Assembly: GCA_003427395.1 (NCBI GenBank)
Contig: BFEA01000336.1
Location: forward strand, 2,658-36,346
Direction: 5' to 3'
Source: Chara braunii
Lineage: Eukaryota > Streptophyta > Charophyceae > Charales > Characeae
DNA length: 33,689 bases
The notes beneath the pieces were generated by a model. It saw only the letters and a list, made by a program, of their open reading frames with translations, ran no database searches and was not told the DNA's origin. A program made the position numbers and the translations under genes. Below are positions 10,150-19,178 of the stretch, piece after piece. Each line of letters starts with the position of its first letter. Position 1 is the first letter of the stretch.

Positions 10150-11420
10150 TGTGATGACCTGATCAAACATGGACTGAAACACACAACTGATTTCTTAGTT
10201 GTGCTCATAGACTGAATGCCTTGCCGAGTTTAGCGCTTACTACTAAGTTCTCTAAGTTTGTGTGTATGCACGCTTGCTGGACTGCATGTCTGTCTGAGTG
10301 CTGGTTGGCTTGAGTGTGTGTGTGCCCCGCAAGGGCACTTGTTCGTTCGTTGGGCCCTCAGGGCCGGTACTTACCTGTGGAGGTGACATTGAGGGATTGC
10401 ACCGGGGTAAAACACTCAAGTAGCAGGTAGGCCGGTACCGCACCCTAAAGAGGTAGATGTGCGGGTACTCGAGGCCGAACAAAAGAAGACAAAAGTGGCA
10501 TTTTGAAGAGGCCCAGTAGTTGTAGGCTAGGTGTAGGCGGGTACCAGTCCAACCAGTCTGAGTCTAGGGCCTGTATGGGCGATATCAGAGTCCGCAATGA
10601 TGTTTCCCTCTGAAAGGGAGGAGGTACCAGTTGCTTGGGAAGGCCGAGCGGCCTGGAAGTCACCGCCCAAGAGGCAAGCAGGCTGCTATATCTCCAGGCT
10701 GGGCGAAGAGCCCAACCTCATTGTCGGTGTGCAAGTTTGGCGACACACTGGTTGGAGCGCTAGCTGGAGCAGCGCTGTTGGGGAAGAAGCACGGACTCGG
10801 AGGAGGAAGAAGGACAAGAAGGGGGAGGAGCACCAGAGGTACTTAGCTGGCTATGGTGGCAGCCATCTTCATCACCTTGGTGGGCACTGCAGCAGGAAGG
10901 CCCCCAGCTGGGATTGAGCTACACCAAGAAGCTTCGAGGCAGAGTCAGGCATGGCGGCCTGAGCTAGGGCAGCCATAGCTGCTTTGGGTTGTCCTTTGGA
11001 CATCTGGGAGAAGCCTAATAGTTCGCCGTAGCCTCGGCCTATGAGAGTGAAGACTGGGAGAGGAGGCCATGGCTATGTTGGACCTCAAGTGATACCTGCA
11101 GTAGAAGAGGGATTCGGACTTTGATTCTGGTTCAGCTATTCAACGTTGTATTATTATTTCTTGTGTGAATAAGAGAGGAGGAGATAAGGAGGAAGAGAGA
11201 GTTTAGCGAAGAAGAAGACCTTTATCATTTGTCTATGCTTGTGTACATCATCTTCTTCTACTTTCTCACTTCTTCTTCTTCTTTCAACCTTCTCTCTCCT
11301 CTCAAGTTCATTCATTTCTTTATGCAATTAGACGGCATTGTACTTTCATTTCTTTATGCAATTAGACGGCATTGAACTATCTGATGAATGTGTATCTCGA
11401 AATTGGCCAGGATCATAACA
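10150..11420 (+). repeat. 5' LTR of element C
   Basis: It begins TGTGATGACC and ends ATCATAACA (TG...CA), directly followed by a primer-binding site. From 10216 onward it aligns with 20683-21869, with roughly nine in ten positions matching by eye, and its first ~57 bases align less well with 18307-18363. It should contain promoter and polyadenylation signals. A pyrimidine-rich stretch lies at about 11251-11300, but I could not pick a TATA box with confidence. No coding sequence is supported. Confidence 0.9.
11311..11378. repeat. 34-bp tandem duplication in the 5' LTR
   Basis: The run starting ttcatttctttatgcaatta at 11311 is repeated exactly, starting at 11345. The 3' LTR (about 21790-21830) has one unit, so the duplication arose after insertion or was lost from the other LTR. 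Confidence 0.85.
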
Positions 11421-11421
11421 T

Positions 11422-11433
11422 TGGTATCAGAGC
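11422..11433 (+). promoter_or_regulatory. Primer-binding site (initiator tRNA-Met type)
   Basis: The sequence tggtatcagagc begins one base after the LTR end. It is the usual plant retrotransposon PBS, complementary to the 3' end of initiator tRNA-Met, where minus-strand DNA synthesis is primed. Confidence 0.92.
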
Positions 11434-12913
11434 GGATTCTCCTTGCTGGTGAGAGTTGACTTTGCTGCCCTAACCCTAACCTAAGTGTTTGAGGGCAACA
11501 CTTAGGGTTAGGGTTGGATGTAAGGGAAGTGGGGTAGCGTGGCTAAGGGAAGCTGCCCCCACCTGGTTAGGTCATGTGGGGTCGACATTGAACCTAACCA
11601 GGTTGCTTGAGAGTGAGATTAGGGTGGCGAGACATTTCGTGGAGACTTCATGCGTCAATTTGAGAGAGGCGACAGTGAGAGGCACTCGCACCTAGAATCT
11701 GATTCAAGGGAGACACTTGGCAACTTAAGGGCTGCCCTCAAGTAGGCGAACTTGAGGGTCAGCGACCATTCAACATCTACGGACTGCAAATTGCTACTTT
11801 GTTCTTCAGCATCGGCGGGGGATCCGGCGTTGCACTTTGGTGTTGGAGTCAGACCCTCCTAGGAGATAGGACACTAGCGTAGGGGTAGTGTTAATAGGTT
11901 AGGAGGATCACATGAGAGGGGGGTGAGTTCTATTCATCTCGAAGCTCAGACCACTCAGGTAAGTGTCGTGCACCTACGGGATGCCCATGTATGTGTGCAT
12001 GGTATTGATTGTCCTGCTTGGGTTATTCTGGGTTTCTTTTCTACTCCTCTATGGTCTTGATTGTGTGATTGAATGTGTGTGAACTACCTACTCACCTGAT
12101 GGATGAAGAAACAAACTATCTTGATTTGAATGTCGATTCCTTCTACAGTGCTTTGTCTTTTCATCTCTGAACGGCTGTAGTCTGTAGGTTCTGTCAAGAG
12201 TTGAAATTCATTTTCAGGATGGTAGAGGCAGAAACTTAGTCCAAGTGGGACTCCTCTTGGTTGGGACTCAATCACGACCTACTTGGGACCTCTAGGGACC
12301 CAGTGGGACCAGGCCCAAACAAGAATCTGTTAGACATTAGTCCATTCTCTTCCTGACTGAGATCCAAAGTTTATTCTTCTTGGTTAGGACACCCACTGCC
12401 AACGGGATCTCGGCTGAGATGTTTCGCATGCTTTTGATCGCACCGTCCGTGGCTTGACTCGCACCCTATACACCACTCAATTCTCCATTGTTGCATTTAG
12501 TCACTCGTTGTCTGATTTGCTGCACAGTCACAGAGTTGGTCAGACTGGACTCGAGAGGACCTCGTATGCCGTCTGATCAGACCTCTTATGTGAATTTGTT
12601 TTTTTTTCTTTTGTGGTTTGCTGCTCCCTAGTCCAAATGTAATGCCGCTCCGGCTACGAGTTCTACCTTCTCTGACATGGAGCTTTTCAGTTTGTTTCTT
12701 TCTCTGAATTCATTTTCGATGCCCGTGGAGACTTGCAACCAGAAAGAAGAGAGAGAGAGGAAAGAGAGAGAAAGTAACTGTCTGGAGTAGGCAAAGACTG
12801 GGAAATGAAGTGCTCGTCCAAGCAAAAAGGGGAGTGTACCTCTTGAGAGCCTGATTGATTCTTTTTCTGATTGGCGTCTCTCTAATCTACCTGTCGACGG
12901 AAACAATCCGAAA
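11434..12913 (+). other. Long untranslated leader of element C
   Basis: About 1.5 kb lies between the PBS and the Gag ATG with no supported coding sequence. It includes the telomere-like hairpin, a strong splice-donor-like CAGGTAAGTG at 11956-11964, a poly-T run near 12599-12610 and GA-rich DNA at 12746-12774. From 11605 onward the leader is present again in the right-hand copy. Confidence 0.7.
11472..11515. repeat. Telomere-like stem-loop next to the PBS
   Basis: Left arm 11472-11489 (aaccctaacctaagtgtt) and right arm 11497-11515 (aacacttagggttagggtt) are reverse complements apart from one extra base, with a 7-nt loop. The arms contain CCCTAA/TTAGGG units. In the RNA this would be a stable leader hairpin. 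A packaging or dimerisation role is speculation. Confidence 0.75.
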
Positions 12914-13530
12914 ATGGCCCAGCCACAACTAACCTCAGTACAGTGGCGGACCCTGTTGGATGCAGCCAGCGATGTGGAAAAACCATCTACAAACACTCCT
13001 AGATAGTGTTGTTAAAAAGGAACAGAAGACGGAGGAGGAGAGGAAGGAGTTGTTGCTCAAGAGTCAAGTGGCCATCTTGGAAATTGTTCCCTCGCTGACC
13101 GGAGAGCAGTGTGGGGAACAACTGCAGTCTATACTCACCGCTATCGTTCAAGTCTGAAACATTGAAGATCATACCACTCAGATCGTCGAAGTCTTCACAA
13201 AATTCCAGACATCTAACTGATATGACCAGCAAGTACCACGACTTGACGATGAAGTTTCTGAGCTGCAACAAGCCCAAGTGGCCAATCCTCTTCCTCTACC
13301 CCTTGGTTCCGGAGCTGCGATTGTAACTAATCTTGCCCCTCTTACAGTATCTTCTTCTACTTCTTCTTCTTCTTTGAGTGTGTAAACCCCTCGGGACCTG
13401 CAGCAGGTGCAAACTCCGCTGTTGTTGTAACAAGCGACGAGGCGGGAAATTCTGCAACTGTTGTAGCCCCAAGATCGGAACCAGCAGGTGCTGGTCCAAC
13501 TACGTCGGTCCCTATGTGGATCGAAAGGCG
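12914..13530 (+). pseudogene. gag: Gag N-terminal region of element C, broken
   Basis: The likely start is ATG 12914 (MAQPQLTSVQWRTLLDAASD). A frame change near 12975 leads into the open stretch at 12960-13157 (KKEQKTEEERKELLLKSQVA, probable helix). The same frame then carries stops at 13155, 13218 and 13383 and a Ser/Ala/Pro-rich linker up to about 13530, where the capsid frame takes over. I place this as the N-terminal part of Gag because it precedes the capsid-like domain in the same orientation. Confidence 0.65.
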
Positions 13531-14187
13531 GTGCAAATACCGTCTAAGTATGACGACAAAGAAGGCGTTGAATCTTGGATCAACTCCATAAGGGCATACA
13601 AGGTTCTGGGGACTCAACCAGAAACCCAGTCCGTGATCATGGGAATGAATGTCAAGCCTGTTGTACGGGTCTTCCTAGAAGTCCAAGTTACGCGAGTTGG
13701 GGTTCCAAAGATAGAACGGACAAGGTGGCTTAAGACCACCCCGGTTGCCTCCCTCGAAGAACTTCTTATCACACAGCATATGGATCCACACGCTGCAGCA
13801 AGGGCAAGGAACCAACTTGACAAAATCAAACGCAACAAGTGGTCGAGCTCCATGAAAAGCCTTCAAACTTACCTCAGCAAGATGTTTGCCACCCCAGGAT
13901 TAGAAATGACTAATCAATCTTGCTTGGACGTAGTGAAAGGCGCGGTTCCTACTAACTTTACCAATCGCCTAGGCAGGGACTCCATTGGGTACACTGACTG
14001 GTTCGCTTTAATGAAGGACATAGTTAGTCTCGAGGCTATAGACCTCGTTTCCACAACAGGCAACAAAAAGCCCATGGGCGGCAGGCGGTTCAGATGCAGC
14101 AGCCGCTTTGCTGTGCATGAGCTGAAGAGGAGGCCTGTGCAGATGACCCCACTGTTGGTGACGACCAAGAACATGACGCTGATATAG
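13378..14187 (+). pseudogene. gag: Gag capsid-like domain of element C
   Basis: The open frame is 269 codons long, but only the part from about 13505 is Gag. The first 40 codons are the linker read in the wrong frame, hence a spurious Cys-rich start. From there it is a soluble helical domain with YDDKEGVESWINSIRAYKVL, LEELLITQHMDPHAAARARN and WSSSMKSLQTYLSKMF, fitting a retrotransposon capsid. Stop TAG at 14185-14187. The nucleocapsid follows 18 bases later in the same frame, so the stop is a premature one inside Gag. Confidence 0.7.
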
Positions 14188-14205
14188 CCTGTTCCTCGTC
14201 AGCCC

Positions 14206-14490
14206 ATGAGTCTAACGCAAATCATGAAGAAGAAAAATTCACTGCCTAAAAAGACTGCCCATCCTAAGGGACTGACTCGAAATTCAAGGAAGAACTATGT
14301 CCAACTTCCCAAGGGAGTCAAAATCCCAGCAAAACCAGAGGACGCGGCCACTAAACCATGGGTTGACCTCCGGATCACTGAAAATGATTGGAGGGTCAGA
14401 CTCAAGAAGGGGGTATGCCTGCATTGCCAGAAACCAAACCATAAAGTACAAGAATGTTATAGGTTGCAGGGAAACCAGAACCGGGCGTAA
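14206..14490 (+). pseudogene. gag: Gag nucleocapsid of element C
   Basis: Same frame as the capsid. It is a lysine-rich stretch followed by one zinc knuckle, CLHCQKPNHKVQEC (CX2CX4HX4C), near 14419-14460, and ends at TAA 14488-14490. It would bind the genomic RNA. It is separated from the capsid only by the 14185 stop. Confidence 0.8.
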
Positions 14491-14492
14491 AG

Positions 14493-14927
14493 TTGACTTC
14501 AGCATCCTCTACGGCAAGGGAGACTGAATCTGATGCAAATCAGCTGTCCTCTCTTGAAGCCCAATCATCTGCTGATACCAAGGCTGAAGTGTGCCATGCT
14601 TTGTATGTCGAGCCTTGGGAGGAGTTTGAGACGGTTGAGTTCCACTACCACTTGGAGCATTGGGTTGAGATGAAACATCAGCGTGCCCAAGGGACAACGA
14701 AGTTGATCTTCTTCAAACTTCTCATAAACCACCGCTATCTCCGTGTCTTGATTGATTGGGGTGCGACTGCTAACTTTATGTCACCACACGGGATACGCAA
14801 AGTGGGCTTGGGAATGAAGCAAGTGGCTTTGCAGAACCCTTGTCGGACCCAAATAGGCAACAAAGAAGTTGTCTCCTCTACACATGCAATCAAAGGTGTG
14901 CGCACCTTTGAACTTCTATGTCCTTGA
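14493..14927 (+). pseudogene. pol: Pol protease region of element C
   Basis: This frame follows Gag with a frame change. An acidic, Ser-rich N-terminal segment leads to a retropepsin (YLRVLIDWGATANFMS). The active-site triad is Asp-Trp-Gly instead of Asp-Ser-Gly, which should abolish catalysis. A frame change near 14920 moves the remaining protease sequence (PFDVVLGLGWLQ) into another frame. Confidence 0.75.
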
Positions 14928-15432
14928 CAAGTGTCCCTTCGATGTTGTCCTTGGCTTGGGCTGGCTGCAGTCCCAATGTGAATGGACCAAGTGGAAGGAG
15001 TCACTTTTCATGGTCAAAGAAAGGGAATGAGCTTCTCGTCCTCTTGGATGAGAAGCACGAGTCCCCAGTGACTTTTCTGAATGTCGTGCAGTTCTGCAAG
15101 AAATGGCGCAAGCACAAGGAGGATGGACAATTGTATGTTGCCTTTGTTCGCCCTACTCATGTGCCATCTACTTTTCCGGCTAGTACCAATACTACTTCAT
15201 CTAGTGATTCTACTTTTAGCCCTTCTACTTCTTTACCTACCCCTAATCTAAATAATTCTATTTCGGATTCGGTTGCATCCATTCGCAACCTGCGACCTGA
15301 TCTAGGCGATCCCTTTGCTGACCCTTCATCCCCACAGGTCCCAACAAACATCCAAAACCTACTTGATCGGTTCCTCGAAGTTCTGGGCGAGCTCATGGAG
15401 TTCCCACGTGATCGGTCTCACACACCATCAAG
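14918..15432 (+). pseudogene. pol: Protease-RT linker of element C
   Basis: The open frame from 14918 carries the linker between protease and RT: LDEKHESPVTFLNVVQFCKKW, then DGQLYVAFVRPT (compare [13 protein letters not shown] at the same place in element A), a Ser/Thr-rich stretch, and NIQNLLDRFLEVLGELMEFP just before RT. Near 15430 the reading frame shifts to RT. The first ~35 codons of this frame are out of phase with the protease. Confidence 0.65.
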
Positions 15433-16011
15433 TTGGTCGAAGGTGTTGTTTCTCCAAAGGGCTGCGTATACCGAATGGGATGCGGCGAGTTGGAGGAACT
15501 TCGGCGGCAGATTGATGAAATGATTGACAAGGGTTGGATCAAGCCTAGTGAGTCTGAATTTGGTGCCCCTGTTTTGTTTGTTCCGAAGAAAGAAGGCAAG
15601 CTCCGTATGTGTATTGACTATCGCGGTCTAAACCGCATCACAAGAAAGAACGTCTATCCATTGCCTCGCATAGATGACTTGCTTGATGTTGTAGGTGGGT
15701 GCAAGGTCTTCTCCAAGATCGACCTCAAGTCTGGCTATCACCAAATTGAAGTCGATCCTGCGGACCAGCACAAAACTGAATTCAAAACACGTGATGCACT
15801 TTACGAGTTTACCGTAATGCCCTTCGGTCCCACGAACGCACCGGCCACCTTTCAAAGCCTCATGGACAAGGTCCTCCGTGAACAGATTGGTCAGTTCGTG
15901 GTAGTATACCTTGATGATATACTGATCTTCAACAACTTCATGGAGGACCACAAAAACACCTTGAGGAAGTGTTCACCATCCTCAAGAAGATGCAACTCCA
16001 TCTCAACTTAG
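15433..16011 (+). pseudogene. pol: Reverse transcriptase of element C
   Basis: The RT palm and fingers are well preserved: [63 protein letters not shown] and the catalytic YLDD at 15907-15918. A frameshift near 15960 ends the match: the last ~18 codons before the stop are out of frame, and RT continues in the frame at 15960-16565. The fold is like the element A RT, but the sequences differ clearly, so A and C are separate families. Confidence 0.92.
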
Positions 16012-16565
16012 AAAAATTTGAGTTTGGGAGGGATAGAGTCATCTATCTTGGGCATTGGTTGTCTGTTGCAGGCCTAAAGCCTGAGGCAGCCAAGATTGAG
16101 GTCATACACAATTGGCCTTAGCCCGCGAACATCCGTGAACTGCGCTCTTTCCTTAGTCTCGCGTCATACTACCGGAAGTTTGTGCCGCGCTTCTCTATTG
16201 TTGCTCGTCCATTGTCCCGGTTAACGAGTAAGAGCGTCCCCTAAGCTTGGGATACCGCATGCAGGGACGCCTTTCAAGCTTTAAAAGAAGCTTTGGTAAG
16301 TTACCCTGTACTCCGCATTGCAGATTCCAAACTGACATTCGTAGTTACTACAGATGCAAGCCAGTATGGAATTGGCGCAGTGCTGCAGCAAGATGACGAT
16401 GATGGCTTGCGGCCACTCGAATTCTACAGCAAAAGCATGCCCAACGAAAAGGTAACCACTTCTACCTACATGCGCGAGCTCTATGCTTTGCGTATGGCCT
16501 TGGACCATTGGAAGCACTATCGTTTGGGACGCCACTGCAAAGTGTTCTCAGATATGAGACTCTGA
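15960..16565 (+). pseudogene. pol: RT thumb and RNase H of element C
   Basis: Continues RT after the frameshift with FGRDRVIYLGH, then ANIRELRSFLSLASYYRKF (RT connection), then RNase H with TDASQYGIGAVLQQD and MRELYALRMALDHWKHY. In-frame stops lie at 16119-16121 (TAG) and 16242-16244 (TAA). A further frameshift near 16550 breaks the FSDHET-type motif. The RNase H first Asp (TDAS) is intact here, unlike element A. Confidence 0.85.
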
Positions 16566-16880
16566 AGTGGATCAAAGAGCAAACTACGTTGTCCCCTACC
16601 TTACTTAGCTGGTTCCATGAAATTGACATTTTCGACTTTGAATTAAGGCACAAAAAGGGTTGTTATAATCGAGTTGTTGATGCATTGTCTCGCGCCCTGA
16701 GTACATGACTTGCCTTGTGAATTCCTACGACTTCCGGAAGAAACTGAAGGAGGAGATCATAGAGCACACTGCCAAGGATCCGGACCTTAGTCCCATCCTT
16801 GAGCAGCTGCGGGCTGACCCCAGCAGTCAGCCTGATTTTCACGAGGACTGATTTTTCGTCGCTACGACAATTACGACCGT
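16556..16880 (+). pseudogene. pol: RNase H end and RNase H-integrase linker of element C
   Basis: After the frameshift the RNase H end is in another frame (ETLKWIKEQTTLSP, FDFELRHKKGCYNRVVDALSR, to 16708). A linker with YMTCLVNSYDFRKKL and AKDPDLSPILEQLRADPSSQ follows in a shifted frame, with a stop near 16849. There is no separate gene here. Confidence 0.7.
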
Positions 16881-17297
16881 TTGTGTGTGCCCAACAATGA
16901 GCCTCTCCGCAGGCACTTTCTGGACTTGGCTCATGGATGGAGTGGACACTTCGGCATGGCAATGACTTACGGAAACTTATTGAGACAGTTTGATTGGCCT
17001 GACATGAAGGGATGTGCTGAAAAGTTTGTGGCTGAATGTCAAATCTGTCAACGAATCAAACCATGTAGGCAAAAGCCCATGGGGGTATTAACACCCCTTC
17101 CCATTCCCGATGGTCCCGGGGAGTCCGTCTCTATCGACTTCACCGACATGGGAAAGGTAAGTAAGAACGGCTATTCACAAGTCATGGTGAGTGTTGACCG
17201 CTTCTCTAAATTGCCTGATTTGATTCCTTTGTCGTCTCATGCTCCAACTGAATTGGTGATCCATGAGTTCGGAACCCCGTTCCGAAAACTCTCGTGA
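16881..17297 (+). pseudogene. pol: Integrase N-half of element C
   Basis: The HHCC zinc region is nearly complete (LAHGWSGHFG, then CQICQRIK), followed by the core with the first catalytic Asp (SVSIDFTDM) and QVMVSVDRFSKL. Similarity breaks near 17265-17290, where a hairpin-forming ttcggaac...gttccgaa (17268-17286) sits. About ten codons usually found between TELVI and SDRD are missing or out of frame. The rest of the core lies in the next frame. Confidence 0.85.
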
Positions 17298-17569
17298 GTG
17301 ATCGGGACCATCGCTTCATCAGTACAGAATGGAAAGACTTCACGGCCCAACTCCCTGGCCTCAGGCTATGCATGACATCTGGCCGATACCCCGAAGCCAA
17401 CGGTTTGGCTGAGGAAATCAACCAGACGGTGTTCCAACTTCTCCGCGCTTTAATCATTCCGGATCAGGAAACATGGGATGCAGAGCTGTATTCCGTCAAG
17501 GGGTTCTACAACAACTCCATCTATTCTACCACCGGTATGACACCAAACAGGCTGCATTACGGTTCGTAA
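17294..17569 (+). pseudogene. pol: Integrase core, second part, of element C
   Basis: Starts at the second catalytic Asp (SDRDHRFISTEW) and includes the Glu region (SGRYPEANGLAEEINQ), WDAELYSVKGFYNNS and TGMTPNRLHYGS. It ends at a stop that matches no normal integrase end. 17570-17739 is eroded integrase sequence in shifting frames (words such as FRAKYDRLLKVA). Confidence 0.85.
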
Positions 17570-17739
17570 TCCGCTCTCCTACCTATTCCCTGAGCAACCA
17601 ACTGGTTTAACGCTCGACAGGCCTGGCTTCAGGGCCAAGTACGATCGCTTGCTCAAAGTTGCCATTGCAACAATGACCACACGACAACACGCCATGATCC
17701 ACTCATGCAAACAAGAAGCGTTGTCCTTCAGATATTGAA

Positions 17740-18138
17740 GTGGGAAGTTATGTCTGGGTCAAGATGTCCGAATTTTCAGAAGAAGAGGGAGTTTCACGCG
17801 AACTTCTCCCACTCTATTATGGTCCGTGGGAAGTTCTGGATGTGATTGGCGAAGATAGCTTTGGCCCTTCATACGTAGTTGCTGTGCCACCTCATTTGCG
17901 CACATATCCCGTTTTTCATGCATCAAAACTGTATCTACACCGTGATGCTAAATCGTTCGATTACCGTGAAGACATGATTCCTTGTGCAATCAATGGCGGA
18001 CATGAGATAGACAGGATTAAACAGCACGTACGGAAGGGATGAAACAGACAGTACCAGACCCATTTCATGTATCACCCGTTGGATGATCTATACTGGATTT
18101 CCAAGCAGGAACTGTTGTTAAAACCTACGAGTTGTTAA
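17740..18138 (+). pseudogene. pol: Integrase C-terminal module and chromodomain of element C
   Basis: GSYVWVKMSEFSEEEGVSRE is followed by LLPLYYGPWEVLDVIG, a GPY/F-type module, then HLRTYPVFHASKLYLH and a chromodomain start (INGGHEIDRIKQHV). TGA at 18040-18042 interrupts the chromodomain. The same frame continues with RQYQTHFMYHPLDDLYWIS and ends at 18138. This is a chromovirus arrangement like that of element A. It stands about 155 bases before the PPT. Confidence 0.85.
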
Positions 18139-18293
18139 AGCCTACGAGCGATAAATCGCCTCTAACGATGCACCTAAAATCTATGCCAAGCTCATTGCGA
18201 CAGAGTATTCTCGAAATCTCTTTGCCTTGTTTGCCTACGATGTGTTTGTCGGGGACTCAGAATGAGTAACTCGCTCGAAGGGACCTTGCTCTC

Positions 18294-18306
18294 GAGGGGG
18301 GAGTGG
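18294..18306 (+). promoter_or_regulatory. Polypurine tract of element C
   Basis: The purine-rich gaggggggagtgg ends immediately before TGTGATGACC, the LTR start word. It is where plus-strand DNA synthesis would be primed. Confidence 0.85.
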
Positions 18307-18526
18307 TGTGATGACCCGACCAAACATGGCCTGAAACACATATCTGATTTTTGAGTTTTGCTCGCTGAAACGTGTATATGGTTTTCTCAATCTTTTGATT
18401 TCCTGATTTCTCAATATGTTCTTGAATGGGATTTAATTTTCTGATTAAAACACTCTTTATAAGTCCGCGCTGGTGGCAGGGGGTTGTGGTTGCGATGGTG
18501 GGGGATAATGCGCTCTGCGGCCATGG
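18307..18526 (+). repeat. Start of the 3' LTR of element C, then unmatched sequence
   Basis: The first ~57 bases (TGTGATGACC..., through tgctc near 18363) match the start of the 5' LTR with about eight differences. After that the match ends abruptly, while the 5' LTR goes on with the sequence found again from 20683. So 18364-20682 is either an insertion in the 3' LTR or foreign contig sequence. The part 18364-18526 has no match in the window outside the right-hand copy. Confidence 0.65.
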
Positions 18527-18576
18527 GGCTACCTTCTTAACCCGAAAAAAACGTACGTACGTTCTATTCGAATTAC

Positions 18577-18671
18577 CTTTGGAAATCGGGTTTTCAGAAA
18601 TCGCTTGTTTTTTCCCGAATAGANCTTTGGAAATCGGGTTTTCAGAAATCGCTTGTTTTTTCCCGAATAGA
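18577..18671. repeat. 47-bp exact direct repeat around a single N
   Basis: The 47 bases 18577-18623 are repeated exactly at 18625-18671, separated only by N at 18624. This is what two contigs with an unmerged 47-base overlap look like, so the true sequence probably has one copy. It is more likely an assembly artefact than a biological repeat. Confidence 0.85.
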
Positions 18672-18694
18672 ACGTACGTTCGAATATAACGTAC

Positions 18695-18720
18695 GTACGT
18701 TGTATTCGAATACAACGTAC
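18695..18720. repeat. Perfect 26-bp palindrome in the MITE-like element
   Basis: The sequence has the half-site gtacgttgtattc followed by its exact reverse complement. Related copies with one or two changes lie at 19095-19117 and 19123-19144. Confidence 0.9.
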
Positions 18721-19178
18721 TTATGTTGTATTCAAATTTTTAGAACTTTGATTTTTCAAAAATAATCAAAAAAATCCCCAAAAAATCAAATGTTATACAA
18801 CAATCCGATACAAACAACGTTTGTGTGAGGGTCTTATCANAATTCACGAGAAAATTCAAGAAAAAAATAAAAACGAGGATGAAAATGTTTTTTACTGTTT
18901 TTTTTATAATTTCGATTTACAAAAAACTTCAGTAAAAAATCCGAAAAAAAATGTTGTACAGCATTGGAATGCAAACAACTTTTGCCCGAGGGTCTTGGCG
19001 AAATTCCCAACCAAATTTGAGATAAAAATAAAAACAATGGCGGTACTACAGGCTTTTGAAAAGTTGTACCCTAAAACTCATTTTATAACATACGTACGTT
19101 GTATTCGAATACATCGTACCCCGTACGTTGTATTCGTATACAAGGTAGGTATGCTTTTTTTGGGTTAAGAAGGTAGCC

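Larger units (their letters stand above)
18527..19178. mobile_element. MITE-like element with terminal inverted repeats
   Basis: The left end ggctaccttcttaaccc plus a run of A is mirrored by the right end ...gggttaagaaggtagcc after a run of T. That gives 17 exact terminal bases and about 24 with the A/T runs. The 652-bp interior is AT-rich and non-coding, has palindromes of cgtacgtacg and gtattcgaatac type near both ends, and carries a diverged internal repeat (18803-18870 and 18963-19035, both with caaacaac...gagggtctt and ataaaaa). No transposase is present, so it would be non-autonomous. I found no convincing target-site duplication (left flank catgg, right flank tacag). Superfamily unknown. 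The left TIR also appears at 33593. Confidence 0.6.

Noticed and set aside
11472-11515. Interstitial telomere
   Set aside because: Only two units on each arm in inverted order. It is a hairpin, not a telomeric array.
13378-13500. Cys-rich N-terminus (CSRCKLRCCCNKRR) as a zinc domain
   Set aside because: It is the Gag Ser/Ala linker read in the wrong frame. The true frame there is the one continuing from 12960.
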